Assembly: GCA_015486815.1 (NCBI GenBank)
Contig: WFQY01000512.1
Coordinates: forward strand, 1 to 9,983
Direction of reading: 5' to 3'
Origin: Phycisphaerae bacterium
GTDB lineage: Bacteria > Planctomycetota > Phycisphaerae > JAAYCJ01
DNA length: 9,983 nucleotides
Part shown: positions 1 through 7,714 of the stretch, piece by piece
Layout: each line of letters starts with the position of its first letter
Numbering within the stretch: the stretch's first letter is position 1
Notes under the pieces: model-generated
Told to the model about the DNA's origin: nothing
The model's input: only the letters and a program-made list of their open reading frames with translations
Database searches by the model: none
Translations under genes and position numbers: made by a program

Positions 1-2995
1 CAATCAATTCGACATATCAGCTATCCTGCAAACATTCGCACGAAACGATTGGTTGGGACGTATCGAAAATATTCGCTTTCAGCTAACGCATTTCCAAAAA
101 TTGGCAGTGCAAGCAGGGGCTGAGAAAATAGAACATCATATAGATGATTTACTCGACATAATGTCAGTGGTTAAAGAAAATTTATCAGCTGGCAGGTTCG
201 ACGTATCACAGATAACCATTGCGAGAACTCCGCAAGCTCCGAAGAACGAGATTTGGGCTGACGTCAAGGACGAATTTGCCGGTATTAAAAAATCTCTCAA
301 AGATATGCTTAAAGATATAAATTCTCTCGCATCGGTGCAAATCGATGATCTAAAAGATCAGCTAAGGTTTATAGAAATAATCCTTACATTGCTGAAAAAA
401 TTTCGAGAATCGATAGTGGACGAAAAAAGGCGAGCGGGGCTGGTTGATTACGATGACATTCTGCAGATTGCATATAAGCTGCTTTCCGAACATTCAGCGG
501 TAGCTCAGCGATATCGTCAGATGTTCAAATTCGTTATGGTCGATGAATATCAGGATATAAACGAACTTCAGGATGCGATAATAAGAAAGATAGCAAGACC
601 TACCGACGCCGGTGCGGAAAATCTTTTTGTCGTCGGCGATGTCAAGCAGAGTATATATCGATTCAGATTAGCTGAGCCTGAAATATTTCAATCACTGTGC
701 AAACGGGCGAGCGAGACTCGCAAGAGTATCGCGAGAATTGATTTGCGTGATAATTTCCGCTCACGACAATCGGTAATTGATACGGTAAACTCGTTGTTTG
801 AATTGCTTATGGTTGGCGGACAGATGGAAATTGAATATGACGAATCGCATAAGCTTATCTACCATTCGGGCTTTCCGAAGGATGACAATTTTCATCGTAC
901 GGAATTACATATTGTCGAACGCAAGATAGAAGCCAGCGAAGATTCCGAAAATATACTCGAAGAATATGAAGCGAATGAACGAGAGGCATATTTCGTTGCA
1001 CAGAGAATAGAAGAGCTTCTTGCGAGTGGTGTCGAAATATTTGAAGACGGTCAATCCCGTCCGATTCAGCCTGATGATATCGTAATTTTGCTTCGCACGA
1101 TGAAAAATACCGCCAGTCAATTTGCAGCGATGCTTCAGCGTCGCGGAATTGCCGTTTCGATTCCTCAATTAGAAGCGTTTACGGAATATCCCGAGATAGC
1201 GGATATGGTATCGCTATTAAAAATAATCGATAATCCGTATCAGGATATTCCGCTGGTAAGTGTGTTACGCTCGCCTATGGTCAGAGCGTCAGCACAAGAG
1301 CTTAGCAAAATAAGGCTAACAAGTAGGGGATATTTCTTCGCTGCTCTCGAACGCTATGTTGAGGATGTCGAAAAGGGCGAAGGAAAATTTTCCGAATTCC
1401 TGACCCAGCTCAAAAGTTGGCGTGAATTTGCAAATCGCTTCGATGTCGCTGAGCTTATTCAAAAAATATATGTCGATACGGGCTATCCCGATTATGCCTC
1501 TCTGCCACAGTCGAGCAATATAGTAGCTGACAATCTCAATCAGTTCCTTCAGCTTGCACGCGAATTTGTCAGAGTAAACGATACGGATGTATCCGATTTT
1601 GTCGAATATATCGAATTGATGAGCGAGAACGAATTGAATTTTTCGGGCGTAAGTGCCCCCGTCAGCAGTGGCGTAAGGATTATGAGTATCCACTCCGCAA
1701 AGGGTTTGGAATTTCCTGTCGTCATACTCGCTAATACCGGAAAGAAATTCAATATGCAGGATATTCGAGAGAAAATCTTATTTGACAGAGAATTTTTAGT
1801 AAGCTTACAACAGCCTACTGACGATGGCAAATCGTTCGAAGATACGCTTATATATGCTGCAATCAAGCGAAGCAAAGCCCAGCAGATAAAAGCGGAGGAG
1901 TTAAGATTATTATATGTTGCACTTACCCGTGCGAAAGAAAAGCTAATCATAACAGGCAATATAGCATTCAAAGATTTGTTCAAAGCTGAAAAGTTATCTT
2001 CGGTAGCAAATGATTTGAGTGGGGATATATTATTAGGACAAAACACTTTTTTGCATTGGCTCGTCCTTGCTTTGACGGCACATCAGACGGGGGTGTTTGA
2101 CGATATTATCGATAATCCGGAATCTGAGGACAATATCTCTACTAATATAATGGACATATACTTTCACCCTCAATCGTTGCAGGAAAAGTGGGCTATAAAA
2201 CAACGCAAAGCGAAACATCTGACAATGCCTAAGGTCGTTTCAGAAATTTTATCTGCGGATACGCCAAAACTGACAGCTGAGTCCGAACGTATGATAAGCA
2301 TACTCGAGTGGAAATATCCCCAATATCCATTGACATATCTGCCAGCTAAAATATCCGTTACGGAATTCACCCGTCAGGGACGAGAGATTGATGATTCCGC
2401 CGATCCGATGGAGAAGGCTCAGATAGAACTGCCGGATATGGAAACTCGCGTGCTTAGTCCGGAAGATACATTTGGAATAGAAAAAGGCATAGCATGGCAC
2501 AAATTTATGGAAAAAATAAATCTGAATATGGAGATGAACGATGGCAATATATCAGCGGAACTCGAGCGAATGACGCGAGAAAATATTTTAACCGATAAGC
2601 AAAAAGGATACATCGATATCGGGCAGGTGAAAAACTTCTTTCGCAGCGAACCCGGACGATTGATGTTGGAACATAGCGATAGAGTCAGACGCGAGCAGGA
2701 ATTTACATATCTGTTAGCTGCTAACTCGCTACCCGATGCTCTGCGAATAGGAAATAGCGAAGAGCCTGTTCTTGTAAGGGGAGTTATCGACTCTCTTATA
2801 TTACTAAACGATGGCTTGGTGATAATAGATTACAAAACCTCGCAAATACAAGCTACTGACGTCGCTAAAAAGGTAAAAGATTATCACGGTCAGGTAGAAT
2901 TGTACGCTCGTGCGATGAGTGAGATATTAAATAAGCCAGCTAAGTCCGTTTGGCTATATTTTACCGAACCCGATTCCGCTGTACAGGTAATATGA
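1..2995 (+). CDS. addA: ATP-dependent helicase/nuclease subunit AddA (5' end outside window)
   Basis: UvrD/Rep-family (SF1A) helicase fused to a C-terminal RecB-type nuclease. With AddB it processes double-strand breaks for RecA-dependent repair in the cytoplasm. The frame is open from base 2, and the in-frame TTG at 53 lies inside the protein, so about 997 residues are visible. AddA is usually 1,100-1,250 residues, so the N-terminus with Walker A is off-window. Visible motifs in order: DYDDI (near base 446), Walker B/motif II DEYQD (542-556), motif III GDVKQSIYRFR (635-667), motif IV LRDNFRSR (743-766), motif V SIHSAKGLEFPVV (from 1685) and motif VI LRLLYVALTRAKE (1901-1939). The nuclease domain shows GIAWH (His codon 2498), GVIDS (Asp 2789) and IIDYKTS (Asp 2828, Lys 2834), followed by a GQxELYARA element. 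All nuclease residues are present, so it should be active. The presence of both helicase and nuclease separates it from plain UvrD or PcrA; a RecB ortholog is less likely. addB would be expected just upstream. The stop is TGA at 2993. Confidence 0.9.
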   Translation, partial: NQFDISAILQTFARNDWLGRIENIRFQLTHFQKLAVQAGAEKIEHHIDDLLDIMSVVKENLSAGRFDVSQITIARTPQAPKNEIWADVKDEFAGIKKSLKDMLKDINSLASVQIDDLKDQLRFIEIILTLLKKFRESIVDEKRRAGLVDYDDILQIAYKLLSEHSAVAQRYRQMFKFVMVDEYQDINELQDAIIRKIARPTDAGAENLFVVGDVKQSIYRFRLAEPEIFQSLCKRASETRKSIARIDLRDNFRSRQSVIDTVNSLFELLMVGGQMEIEYDESHKLIYHSGFPKDDNFHRTELHIVERKIEASEDSENILEEYEANEREAYFVAQRIEELLASGVEIFEDGQSRPIQPDDIVILLRTMKNTASQFAAMLQRRGIAVSIPQLEAFTEYPEIADMVSLLKIIDNPYQDIPLVSVLRSPMVRASAQELSKIRLTSRGYFFAALERYVEDVEKGEGKFSEFLTQLKSWREFANRFDVAELIQKIYVDTGYPDYASLPQSSNIVADNLNQFLQLAREFVRVNDTDVSDFVEYIELMSENELNFSGVSAPVSSGVRIMSIHSAKGLEFPVVILANTGKKFNMQDIREKILFDREFLVSLQQPTDDGKSFEDTLIYAAIKRSKAQQIKAEELRLLYVALTRAKEKLIITGNIAFKDLFKAEKLSSVANDLSGDILLGQNTFLHWLVLALTAHQTGVFDDIIDNPESEDNISTNIMDIYFHPQSLQEKWAIKQRKAKHLTMPKVVSEILSADTPKLTAESERMISILEWKYPQYPLTYLPAKISVTEFTRQGREIDDSADPMEKAQIELPDMETRVLSPEDTFGIEKGIAWHKFMEKINLNMEMNDGNISAELERMTRENILTDKQKGYIDIGQVKNFFRSEPGRLMLEHSDRVRREQEFTYLLAANSLPDALRIGNSEEPVLVRGVIDSLILLNDGLVIIDYKTSQIQATDVAKKVKDYHGQVELYARAMSEILNKPAKSVWLYFTEPDSAVQVI

Positions 2996-4052
2996 TAAAC
3001 AACCAGAACGTTATCAGCGTGAGCGTAGCAGGCTCGGGGCAATGTGTCGGTATCAGCTGACTATATTTTACACCCACGGGGGTAAGTTCACCTGTGTAAC
3101 TAAAAAGTGAGCTTCTCCGATATTCATAAGACGGATCGGCCACCGGCTGCCACGCCCATCGCTGCACCAGACGATAATCGTCATCGGGCATTCCTATCTC
3201 AGTATCGCATATATTCGCTTGTGAATATCCGCAAAGCCAATCTACTGTCTGCTCCATAAAATTTTTTATATCGTATTCGGAAAATTGATCGCCTGCGATG
3301 CCAATCCTTACCCACAGCTCACTTTGCTGATAGCTGACAGGAAGTCCGCTCGCCAACAGATTGCGAAAATCTGTGATTGCCCGTTTGACGCTATCTAATG
3401 GGTTTACTGTCCTTTCAGCGATTGTAATTTCGAGATTAAAAACATCTATATCCATCGGTTGATGATAGTTATTGTAGTATTGCCAGATAGCTTCCGTAAG
3501 AAAATCGCTATTACCGTATGACGAATTTACGTAATTCTCAGGCGAAATAATCCCCGATGCAATACGAAAATTTTCATTTGCTGCTTTTATCTGTTGAGAT
3601 AAATCGTGAAAATTTTGAACGTAGCTTTGTATAAGGTAAAATTGTCTATTACCGGTATATTGCTGTATAGTATAGCAATCATACCCTAGCCGATTGCCTA
3701 TCTGCCAATAAGTAGTCGATGATTCAAACCAATCCCAATGCGCACTCATTATCGAATTGATAGTATTCGGTTCCGGTGGATTTGAGGAGACACCGACGGT
3801 AATAGGACGGTTTATAATTCTTCCGTTTGACAGAGAGATTGGCCCCGCGCAATCGGGATAATCTCCTTGATTATCGACATACCAGCCGATATTTTGAAAT
3901 GGCTGCAAGTCGAAATGTGTGATTGGCTCATTGACACGGCTATAATCGTAAGCGACGCCAAAGCGTTCATTTGCCGGATAAAGTTCAGCTAATACGCCAG
4001 CGTAGCCCCCGAAGATAATCGTTGCAAATCCGAGAGCCAGCGTTTTCCGCAA
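2961..4052 (-). CDS. Secreted PEP-CTERM protein with a glycosidase-like, probably inactive, domain
   Basis: A 363-residue exported protein. Residues 1-22 form a signal peptide (basic MRK, then a hydrophobic stretch ending VLA before Glu23). The C-terminus is a PEP-CTERM sorting tail: CPEPATL (338-344), a hydrophobic segment to about 356, then Arg-rich RNRVR. In known systems this tail is processed by an exosortase, usually in exopolysaccharide-producing bacteria. The middle resembles TIM-barrel glycoside hydrolases of the GH39/GH128-like kind: WQIGNRLGYD (116-125), IDVFNLEIT (202-210), ELWVRIGIAG (245-254), DDYRLVQRWAW (291-301) and LFSYTGELTPVG (316-327). In active relatives, as I recall them, the first and third segments read IGNE and LW-TE-G; here both glutamates are replaced (Arg121; Arg249-Ile250). 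Substrate and role are unknown. The start is TTG with GAGGAG 6 nt upstream; no better in-frame start precedes it. The gene lies 104 bp downstream of the acyl-CoA dehydrogenase, and its last 11 residues overlap addA on the opposite strand. Confidence 0.8.
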   Translation of the reverse strand: MRKTLALGFATIIFGGYAGVLAELYPANERFGVAYDYSRVNEPITHFDLQPFQNIGWYVDNQGDYPDCAGPISLSNGRIINRPITVGVSSNPPEPNTINSIMSAHWDWFESSTTYWQIGNRLGYDCYTIQQYTGNRQFYLIQSYVQNFHDLSQQIKAANENFRIASGIISPENYVNSSYGNSDFLTEAIWQYYNNYHQPMDIDVFNLEITIAERTVNPLDSVKRAITDFRNLLASGLPVSYQQSELWVRIGIAGDQFSEYDIKNFMEQTVDWLCGYSQANICDTEIGMPDDDYRLVQRWAWQPVADPSYEYRRSSLFSYTGELTPVGVKYSQLIPTHCPEPATLTLITFWLFIILPVQRNRVR

Positions 4053-4058
4053 TGCGAA

Positions 4059-4064
4059 CTCCTC
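4059..4064 (-). promoter_or_regulatory. Ribosome binding site that fixes the TTG start of the PEP-CTERM gene
   Basis: The minus strand reads GAGGAG, then 6 nt, then TTG (4052-4050). This strong Shine-Dalgarno match at ideal spacing, directly before a typical signal peptide, supports TTG as the real start. The frame is closed a short way upstream by a TGA. Confidence 0.7.
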
Positions 4065-4097
4065 GTCCCCCGATATATAATGCCATCACTCCCATAG

Positions 4098-4114
4098 AAT
4101 TACTGATAGTAATT
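4098..4114. repeat. Perfect inverted repeat in the 104-bp gap upstream of the PEP-CTERM gene
   Basis: AATTAC (4098-4103) and GTAATT (4109-4114) are perfect reverse complements around a 5-nt centre. The repeat sits 46 bp upstream of the TTG start and 43 bp past the acyl-CoA dehydrogenase stop. Size and position suit an operator for a dimeric regulator, but the arms are AT-rich and could arise by chance. A TATATA stretch between the repeat and the ribosome binding site could serve as a -10 element; no convincing -35 is visible. No U-run follows any hairpin here, so there is no clear intrinsic terminator separating the two genes. Confidence 0.35.
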
Positions 4115-4156
4115 ATCTGTTGATTGCGCTGTTTTCGCAAGAGAAAATTTGGATTA

Positions 4157-5893
4157 TTACTCTTGTTCGACTTTTCCGACGATTGTATCGAATTGGTCGA
4201 AAGTTGATTTATCGCCTGATTTTATCAGATCGCAGTTCGCACTAATACGAGGGGTAGCTGTCGTTATAAATCTTCGGGCAACCGCTTGTTTTCTCTCGGA
4301 ATGTTTAGCCTGCCTTAAAAGCAAATATCCCAAATAAATATCACAAGCGACATCAACAATCTTTCTGCCGTACAGATCCATATATTCCGTACCTTGCTGC
4401 TTGACGAACGGCAGAGTATCTGCAAGCTGAGCAGCGGATGATTTGAGCGTTTCGTTGAGGTCTTTTAATTCCTCAGGCCAATCCATAGCTGAAAATTCAT
4501 CGAAGGCCTTATTGGCGGTACCGCTGGCAACTCCTCGGACAGCAGCTACTATTTGCAACTGAGATGTCCCTTCGTAGATATTTGTGATTCTCGCATCGCG
4601 ATAGTGCCTTTCGACGGGATAATCACGCATATATCCGCTACCACCTAACACTTGAATAGCGTCGAATGCAACTTTATTGCACATCTCGGTGCAATAATAT
4701 TTAGCCATCGGAGTAAGCATAGCAGCGAGTCTTTTGAATTTACGAGATTCGTTTTTAACTTCCTTGAGTTTATCTTTATCGGTGATTTTCCCCGATTCTG
4801 TCTGCCAGAGATACCACCGTTCGTGGTCAACCGCCCAGCAGCATTCGTAGAGCAGGGCTCGCGAAACTTCGATAGCGATTTTCATCTCCATAAGCATATC
4901 GCGAACAGCAGGCAGCTGATCGATCGATACGCCGAATTGCTTTCTCGATGCGGCAAAATCACGTGCAACCGCATAAGCAGCTTCTGCAATACCAACAGCT
5001 TGTGCTGCGATGCCCACCCGTGCACCGTTCATCAAACTCATAACATAAGTTACCAACCCACGTTGCCGTTCGCCTATGAGTTTCGCAGGGGTATCTTCGA
5101 AGAAAATTTCGCAAGTAGGCGAGCCGTGAATACCAAGTTTATCTTCTGTGCGTCTAATCTTGACGTGCGGACCTTTTTCGCATAGGAACAGACTCAATCC
5201 CAATCCGCCTGCTCTTTCTTCGCTTCGTGCGAGCACGAGAAGCACTTCCCCGCAACCGTTGGTAATAAATCGTTTGACACCGTTGATATACCAGTTGCCG
5301 TTTTCGTCTTGATACGCTCGTGTCTTTACCGCTTGCAAGTCCGAACCTGCGTCAGGCTCGGTCAGCACCATCGCACCGGTAACTTTACCGTCTGCGAATT
5401 GCGGAAGGTATTGTTGCTTGATTTCCTCATCAGCATAAGCGTTTACCGTCTCCGCGATACCCTGCAACCCGAATATGTTCATCAAAGATGCGTCCGCACG
5501 AGAAACAATTTCGATAGCCATCGAATATATAAGGTTAGGGCAATTCAAACCGCCAAAACGATATGGCAGGGTAAATCCCATCACTTGTGCCTTCGCAAGC
5601 ATATCGAGGTCTTTTGCAATACCGTCAGCGTATTTTACATGTCCGTCAGGCTGAAGGTGCGAACCTTCTCTATCGGCATCTTCAGCATTTGCTTCGATAA
5701 ACTCCGCACTAAGCTCACCTATCATTGTCAGAATCCGCCTATAGTTATCGACAGCGTCTTCCGCATCTTCGGGAGCGTAGTCATATTCCTTTGAGAACCG
5801 ATAGCCGTCTTCCATAATATCAGCCAATCGTTTCAAATCGAGCGTATTGAAGTTGAAAACGATGTCCTGATTGTCTGTAAAGAAATTAGCCAT
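4157..5893 (-). CDS. Acyl-CoA dehydrogenase (large, about 580-residue type)
   Basis: FAD-dependent oxidation of an acyl-CoA to the 2-enoyl-CoA (or the reverse), passing electrons to the EtfAB encoded by the same operon. The 578 residues hold the N-terminal helical domain, the beta domain with signature MVLTEPDAGSDLQAVKTRA (175-193), a FAD-contact segment SRKQFGVSID (316-325), and the second signature around LGGSGYMRDYP (416-426) to IYEGTSQ (439-445). Glu441 in YEGTS (codon 4573-4571) matches the catalytic base of medium- and short-chain enzymes. It is longer than the usual 380 residues for two reasons: a charged insert at about 360-388 (KITDKDKLKEVKNESRK) and a helical C-terminal extension after about 455, as in enzymes carrying an acyl-CoA dehydrogenase C-terminal domain (DmdC-like). 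Substrate chain length cannot be read from the sequence. The ATG overlaps the HEPN stop by one base (TAATG), with GAGGA 9 nt upstream inside the HEPN gene, so translation is probably coupled. Confidence 0.93.
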   Translation of the reverse strand: MANFFTDNQDIVFNFNTLDLKRLADIMEDGYRFSKEYDYAPEDAEDAVDNYRRILTMIGELSAEFIEANAEDADREGSHLQPDGHVKYADGIAKDLDMLAKAQVMGFTLPYRFGGLNCPNLIYSMAIEIVSRADASLMNIFGLQGIAETVNAYADEEIKQQYLPQFADGKVTGAMVLTEPDAGSDLQAVKTRAYQDENGNWYINGVKRFITNGCGEVLLVLARSEERAGGLGLSLFLCEKGPHVKIRRTEDKLGIHGSPTCEIFFEDTPAKLIGERQRGLVTYVMSLMNGARVGIAAQAVGIAEAAYAVARDFAASRKQFGVSIDQLPAVRDMLMEMKIAIEVSRALLYECCWAVDHERWYLWQTESGKITDKDKLKEVKNESRKFKRLAAMLTPMAKYYCTEMCNKVAFDAIQVLGGSGYMRDYPVERHYRDARITNIYEGTSQLQIVAAVRGVASGTANKAFDEFSAMDWPEELKDLNETLKSSAAQLADTLPFVKQQGTEYMDLYGRKIVDVACDIYLGYLLLRQAKHSERKQAVARRFITTATPRISANCDLIKSGDKSTFDQFDTIVGKVEQE

Positions 5894-6303
5894 TATCGTT
5901 TTTCCTCTTTAAATTTTCCTTCTATAAATTGCAGCACTCTTTCCGATAGTTCGATAGCCTGCTCCGCATCATATTTCGTAAATATCTTCGGATATTCCGT
6001 TAGCAATACCCCGTTAGGATATCGCGTTGTAAGGTAATATCCGTCGAGTTTTTTAATCTCTTCTCTGAAATTTTCTATTTCCGGATAAAATTTTTCCGTT
6101 TCCGCAATTAGCACCAATAGTTTGTGTGTCTTCGGATTATCCAAGCCGTTCAAAACCAAAAGTGCTTTCAATCCCTTTTCAATAGATTGCTGCGAATGAA
6201 AGCACACGTGCATATATCGCTCAGCGGAAAGCAGAGCTTTTGCAGACTCGAGGTCTTCTCTTGCAAAAGCAAGCCAATTTTCCGCTTCACGTCTGACGTT
6301 CAT
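5893..6303 (-). CDS. HEPN domain protein (partner of the adjacent nucleotidyltransferase)
   Basis: A small all-helical protein of 136 residues matching the HEPN pattern of the PF05168 type: AENWLAFAREDLESAKALL (7-25), then RYMHVCFHSQQSIEKGLKAL (29-48), the turn NPKTHKLLVLI (56-66), and YLTTRYPNG (90-98) near the end. HEPN proteins paired with a minimal nucleotidyltransferase often form toxin-antitoxin or abortive-infection couples, in which the HEPN is an RNase toxin. The usual RNase motif R-x(4-6)-H near the C-terminus is not visible. The only R-x6-H is Arg29/His36 in the second helix, which is not the canonical place, so RNase activity is uncertain. The ATG lies inside the MNT gene (17-nt overlap) with AGGAAG about 8 nt upstream; its TAA shares a base with the acyl-CoA dehydrogenase ATG. 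A regulatory or nucleotide-binding role in the operon is an alternative. Confidence 0.85.
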   Translation of the reverse strand: MNVRREAENWLAFAREDLESAKALLSAERYMHVCFHSQQSIEKGLKALLVLNGLDNPKTHKLLVLIAETEKFYPEIENFREEIKKLDGYYLTTRYPNGVLLTEYPKIFTKYDAEQAIELSERVLQFIEGKFKEEKR

Positions 6304-6658
6304 AAATTACTCTTCCTGTTTCCTTAATTTCTTTGATAAACCGTCGTTCTTCCGCCAATTTTTGAAATTCGTCCTCGGTATAAACGAGTATATCTATATC
6401 ATATTTAATAAGTATCTCATCGGGAATCGCCAATCGAGCTTCGGTAATTCGCTCGAGCCATCTCTTGTTTGTCTCTTTGATTATTACTATGTCAATATCG
6501 CTCGATTCTCTGAACTCATCTTTTGCCCACGAACCGAATAAGATTATTTTTTGCGGCTCTATCTTTTTCAAAGCTTCTACCAGTTTAGGCAAAGTATTTT
6601 CAAATTCTCTTAGCCAGTTTTTCCGCGGATTTTCGGGTTTCCGCTCGTGTTCTTTCAT
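6287..6658 (-). CDS. Minimal nucleotidyltransferase (MNT), HEPN partner
   Basis: A 123-residue pol-beta-fold nucleotidyltransferase. The catalytic motif is complete: FGSWAKDEFRESSDIDIVI (41-59) gives the GS(42-43)...DxD (Asp54, Asp56) pattern, and KYDIDILVYTEDEF (85-98) supplies the third carboxylate (Asp89, possibly Asp87). In characterised MntA-HepT pairs the MNT acts as antitoxin by adding AMP groups to a residue of the HEPN toxin; by analogy it may modify its HEPN neighbour here, or bind it. An N-terminal basic stretch (KEHERKPENPRKNW) precedes the domain. The ATG overlaps the etfA TGA as ATGA (4 nt), with AGGGA 6 nt upstream inside etfA, so ribosomes probably pass from etfA to this gene. 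The gene order is antitoxin-like first, HEPN second. The family call is firm; the biochemical target is inferred. Confidence 0.87.
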   Translation of the reverse strand: MKEHERKPENPRKNWLREFENTLPKLVEALKKIEPQKIILFGSWAKDEFRESSDIDIVIIKETNKRWLERITEARLAIPDEILIKYDIDILVYTEDEFQKLAEERRFIKEIKETGRVIYERQT

Positions 6659-7680
6659 ACACGTTCCCTGACAGCTTTTATCATCTTCGGAACGACATCA
6701 TTCAAGTCGCCTACTATACCGTAATGTGCTATCTGGAATATCGGAGCTTCGGGGTCATTATTAATAGCCACAATCTTCGCTGATTCCTGCATTCCCGCTC
6801 GATGCTGAACAGCTCCGGATATACCAATCGCTATATATAATGCGGGACGAACGGTAGTGCCGGTTTGACCTACCTGATGGTCTTTGTCGCAGAAACCGAG
6901 GTCAACCGCTGCTCTTGACGCTCCGACAGCAGCTCCGAGAGAATTTGCAAGCTCCCATATCAATTTGAAGTTTTCTCTGCTGCCAACTCCCGCACCGCCC
7001 GAGACGATAATCCTCGCAGCTTTCAGATTAACCTTCTTTTCCTGCCTATGCTTTTCGAGAATTTTCAATGCAAGGTCTTCGGGGCTCAGATGTACTTTCT
7101 CGGTAATGATTTTGCAATTATTACTACCGATTGGCTCGGGCATAGGCATAACGCCTTCTCTAACGGTAGCCATCTGAGGCCAACGGTCATAATTGATAAT
7201 TGTTGCGATAATATTTCCGCCAAACGCTGGGCGTATCTGATACATCAGTTTTTTATGGACGGTTCCGTCTTTCTCTTCGTGGTCGCCTATCTGCAAATCG
7301 GTACAGTCTGCGGTAAGTCCCGCCCGCATCTGAGATGCTACCCGCGGCGCAAGGTCGCGACCGATAGCTGTTGCTCCGTACAGTACAATCTGAGGCTCGT
7401 ATTTCTCAATTAGATTGCAGAGAACCTTTGCATAGCTCGTACTCTGGTAATCTTTAAGCAGCGGATGTTCCGCATAGATTACCTCATCAGGTCCGTAAGC
7501 AGCTAAATGTTTTGCAAGGTCTTCTACTCCCTGACCAAGCAAAATCATTGTCAATTTGACGTTCAGCTTATCCGCAAGCTCTCTGCCCTTACTCATAAGC
7601 TCGAGCGGAACATCGGAAAGTTTACCCGATTCCTGCTCCGCGAATATCCAGACCGGCCCTTGACGATTGCATTTAATCAT
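6655..7680 (-). CDS. etfA: Electron transfer flavoprotein subunit alpha
   Basis: A 341-residue alpha subunit of the EtfAB heterodimer, which carries electrons between acyl-CoA dehydrogenases and the quinone pool or other acceptors. The N-terminal half is an ETF alpha/beta domain (WIFAEQESGKL at 11-21; GATAIGRDLAPRVA at 102-115). The C-terminal half is the FAD-binding domain: IIVSGGAGVGS (224-234), GASRAAVDLG (253-262), VGQTGTTVRPALYIAIGISG (270-289), QHRAGM (292-297), then NNDPEAPIFQIAHYGIVGDL (307-326). All the usual FAD-contacting elements are present, so it should bind flavin. Length is normal for the family. It has its own ATG 34 bp after the etfB stop, with AGAGGAAG about 10 nt upstream. 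Its TGA overlaps the ATG of the MNT gene. Confidence 0.95.
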   Translation of the reverse strand: MIKCNRQGPVWIFAEQESGKLSDVPLELMSKGRELADKLNVKLTMILLGQGVEDLAKHLAAYGPDEVIYAEHPLLKDYQSTSYAKVLCNLIEKYEPQIVLYGATAIGRDLAPRVASQMRAGLTADCTDLQIGDHEEKDGTVHKKLMYQIRPAFGGNIIATIINYDRWPQMATVREGVMPMPEPIGSNNCKIITEKVHLSPEDLALKILEKHRQEKKVNLKAARIIVSGGAGVGSRENFKLIWELANSLGAAVGASRAAVDLGFCDKDHQVGQTGTTVRPALYIAIGISGAVQHRAGMQESAKIVAINNDPEAPIFQIAHYGIVGDLNDVVPKMIKAVRERV

Positions 7681-7714
7681 ATTCTTCGCTCTTCCTCTTT
7701 TTTGTTGCTTATTG

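Noticed and set aside
53..55. TTG as the start codon of addA
   Set aside because: The frame is open upstream to the window edge and reads as AddA-like protein (ILQTFARNDW), and the helicase would lack Walker A if it started here.
1549..2046. A 165-codon open frame on the - strand within addA
   Set aside because: It is antisense to helicase motifs V and VI, which fix the + strand as coding; the predicted protein has no recognisable features.
4124..4140. Possible terminator hairpin TTGCG-7-CGCAA after the acyl-CoA dehydrogenase
   Set aside because: The stem is only 5 bp and no U-run follows on the minus strand, so it does not qualify as an intrinsic terminator.
4652..5185. A 177-codon open frame on the + strand opposite the acyl-CoA dehydrogenase
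   Set aside because: It lies entirely antisense to a strongly conserved gene, has no recognisable domain, and its Phe/Cys/His-rich composition is typical of reverse-frame reading.
5309..5794. A 161-codon open frame on the + strand, also opposite the acyl-CoA dehydrogenase
   Set aside because: Same reasons; it covers the conserved beta domain of the dehydrogenase and shows no protein-like pattern.
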